This document shows, piece after piece, positions 53,039-53,720 of a DNA stretch of 53,720 nt (the stretch's first letter is position 1; each line of letters opens with the position of its first letter). Under the pieces are notes generated by a model that saw only the letters and a program-made list of their open reading frames with translations, searched no databases and had not been told where the DNA came from. This stretch comes from Deltaproteobacteria bacterium. Lineage in GTDB: Bacteria; Desulfobacterota; BSN033; WVXP01. Where the stretch lies: positions 1 through 53,720 of the forward strand of contig JAFDHF010000020.1 in NCBI GenBank assembly GCA_019308905.1, in the 5' to 3' direction. A program made the position numbers and the translations under genes.

Positions 53039-53720
53039 TTATGCCTTTCCGTAGATTTCCTTAAGCTCTCTTTCGGCAATGGCGATGGTCTCATCCGTGG
53101 CCATTCCCTTGCAGGCCCGGGCGAACATGTTGACTATGACATACTTAACCATAGCCTCGGCTGCAGGCCGAGACGGCGGTCCGGGATAGCCGGGCATCCG
53201 CACGTACTTGGGGATTTCCCGCATGATTGCCACCTTGGGATCCTTCTTCCAGACCGGGTCGTCCTCGTAGTAATTCAAGAGACCCGCGAACATCCCCTCG
53301 CCCACGCCGATCCAGGCGGAATACTGGGCCGGATGGAGCAACCATTTGATGAACTCTTTGGCCTCCTTCTGGACTTTGGAGAACTTGAAGATTCCCAGGC
53401 TGATGGCGGTGGAATAACCGAAACGTCCCGCAGGGCCTCTAGGCCAGAGGGCGTGATCGGTTACCTCGCGCAGGTGGGGGGCACTCTTTTTCTCAGCCCA
53501 ATAGATGCTGGCAGCATTGCCCGTAACAGAGATCGCCTCTGCGAGGAAGGCCCGGTTGTTGCTGGAGTCGTCCCAGGAAAATACGTCCGCAGTCTCGGCC
53601 GCACGGTGGAGCTTGCGACGGTAATCCACGACATTGGCCGTTTCAGGCGACCTGATGGCCAGGGTCTTCCCGTCTGCTTCGCACTCTTTGCCTCCAAAGG
53701 CCCAGAGCATCGGGTAGTGG
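53039..53720 (-). CDS. ABC sugar-type substrate-binding protein, 3' part (cut by window edge)
   Basis: The frame is open through the right edge, so only about 227 C-terminal residues are visible and the signal peptide lies outside the window. The C-terminal lobe of an extracellular solute-binding family 1 protein is recognisable (RFGYSTAISLGIFKFSKVQK, KEFIKWLLHPAQYSAWIG and a helical C-terminus). The apparent ATG at 53708 is internal, because HYP codons continue upstream. It is the first visible gene of the minus-strand importer operon, 9 nt before the MalF-like permease. Confidence 0.9.
   Translation of the reverse strand, partial: HYPMLWAFGGKECEADGKTLAIRSPETANVVDYRRKLHRAAETADVFSWDDSSNNRAFLAEAISVTGNAASIYWAEKKSAPHLREVTDHALWPRGPAGRFGYSTAISLGIFKFSKVQKEAKEFIKWLLHPAQYSAWIGVGEGMFAGLLNYYEDDPVWKKDPKVAIMREIPKYVRMPGYPGPPSRPAAEAMVKYVIVNMFARACKGMATDETIAIAERELKEIYGKA

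Noticed and set aside
1-53720. CRISPR arrays, tRNA or rRNA genes, insertion sequences, prophage, toxin-antitoxin pairs
   Set aside because: I found no regularly spaced repeats, cloverleaf or rRNA-like segments, transposase or integrase motifs, or convincing toxin-antitoxin pair when reading both strands.

Overview
The window reads as a chromosomal segment of an anaerobic, GC-rich Gram-negative bacterium, most likely a Desulfobacterota (deltaproteobacterial) lineage. The evidence is a rubrerythrin, a tungsten-type aldehyde:ferredoxin oxidoreductase, a Ros/MucR zinc-finger regulator, a multi-PAS hybrid histidine kinase, an EndoQ-UvrD fusion, hydantoinase A/B and an MttB-family methyltransferase. 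The assignment rests on gene content only. I see no rRNA, tRNA, CRISPR array, insertion sequence or phage gene.

Positions 1-11550 carry unrelated single genes: a PKD/thrombospondin-3 protein that looks 5'-truncated, a QueG-like ferredoxin-domain protein, rubrerythrin, the Ros/MucR regulator, a large GNAT-domain protein on the minus strand whose apparent start is split by a frameshift, a PAS hybrid sensor kinase, and an endonuclease Q fused to a UvrD-type helicase.

Positions 11650-28491 form one long plus-strand catabolic operon of 14 genes. It opens with two LacI-type operators and a promoter. It encodes a Tat-exported sugar-type binding protein, two permeases and their ATPase, an SDR dehydrogenase, a VOC protein, a zinc alcohol dehydrogenase, a FmdA/AmdA amidase, a LacI regulator, a divergent transketolase, an iron alcohol dehydrogenase, an AOR, a quinone-oxidoreductase-like enzyme and a second FmdA/AmdA amidase of the same length. 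The set suggests uptake of a modified sugar or polyol, oxidation, C2-unit transfer, disposal of the resulting aldehyde by reduction or ferredoxin-linked oxidation, and amide hydrolysis. The substrate is unknown.

Positions 28720-41798 hold a second sugar-type importer (binding protein and two permeases, no ATPase), an amidohydrolase, a class III aminotransferase, two tandem GntR/FCD regulators, a glutamate-1-semialdehyde-aminomutase-like aminotransferase, an M24-family protein with an altered metal ligand, and a ribose-type importer with a single-domain ATPase. Positions 42043-48344 continue with HyuA, HyuB, a non-pyrrolysine MttB-family methyltransferase and an SDR under its own promoter.

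From 48489 to the right edge the strand switches. A minus-strand operon runs inward from beyond the window: a third sugar-type importer (the binding protein is cut by the edge), a PCC/DUF296 protein, an SDR and an iron alcohol dehydrogenase. Together, 11.6-53.7 kb is a catabolic island with four ABC importers, three SDRs, two iron alcohol dehydrogenases and two amidases, but only one sugar-type (CUT1) ATPase. The most original material is the amidase/transketolase/AOR operon and the HyuAB-MttB cluster.
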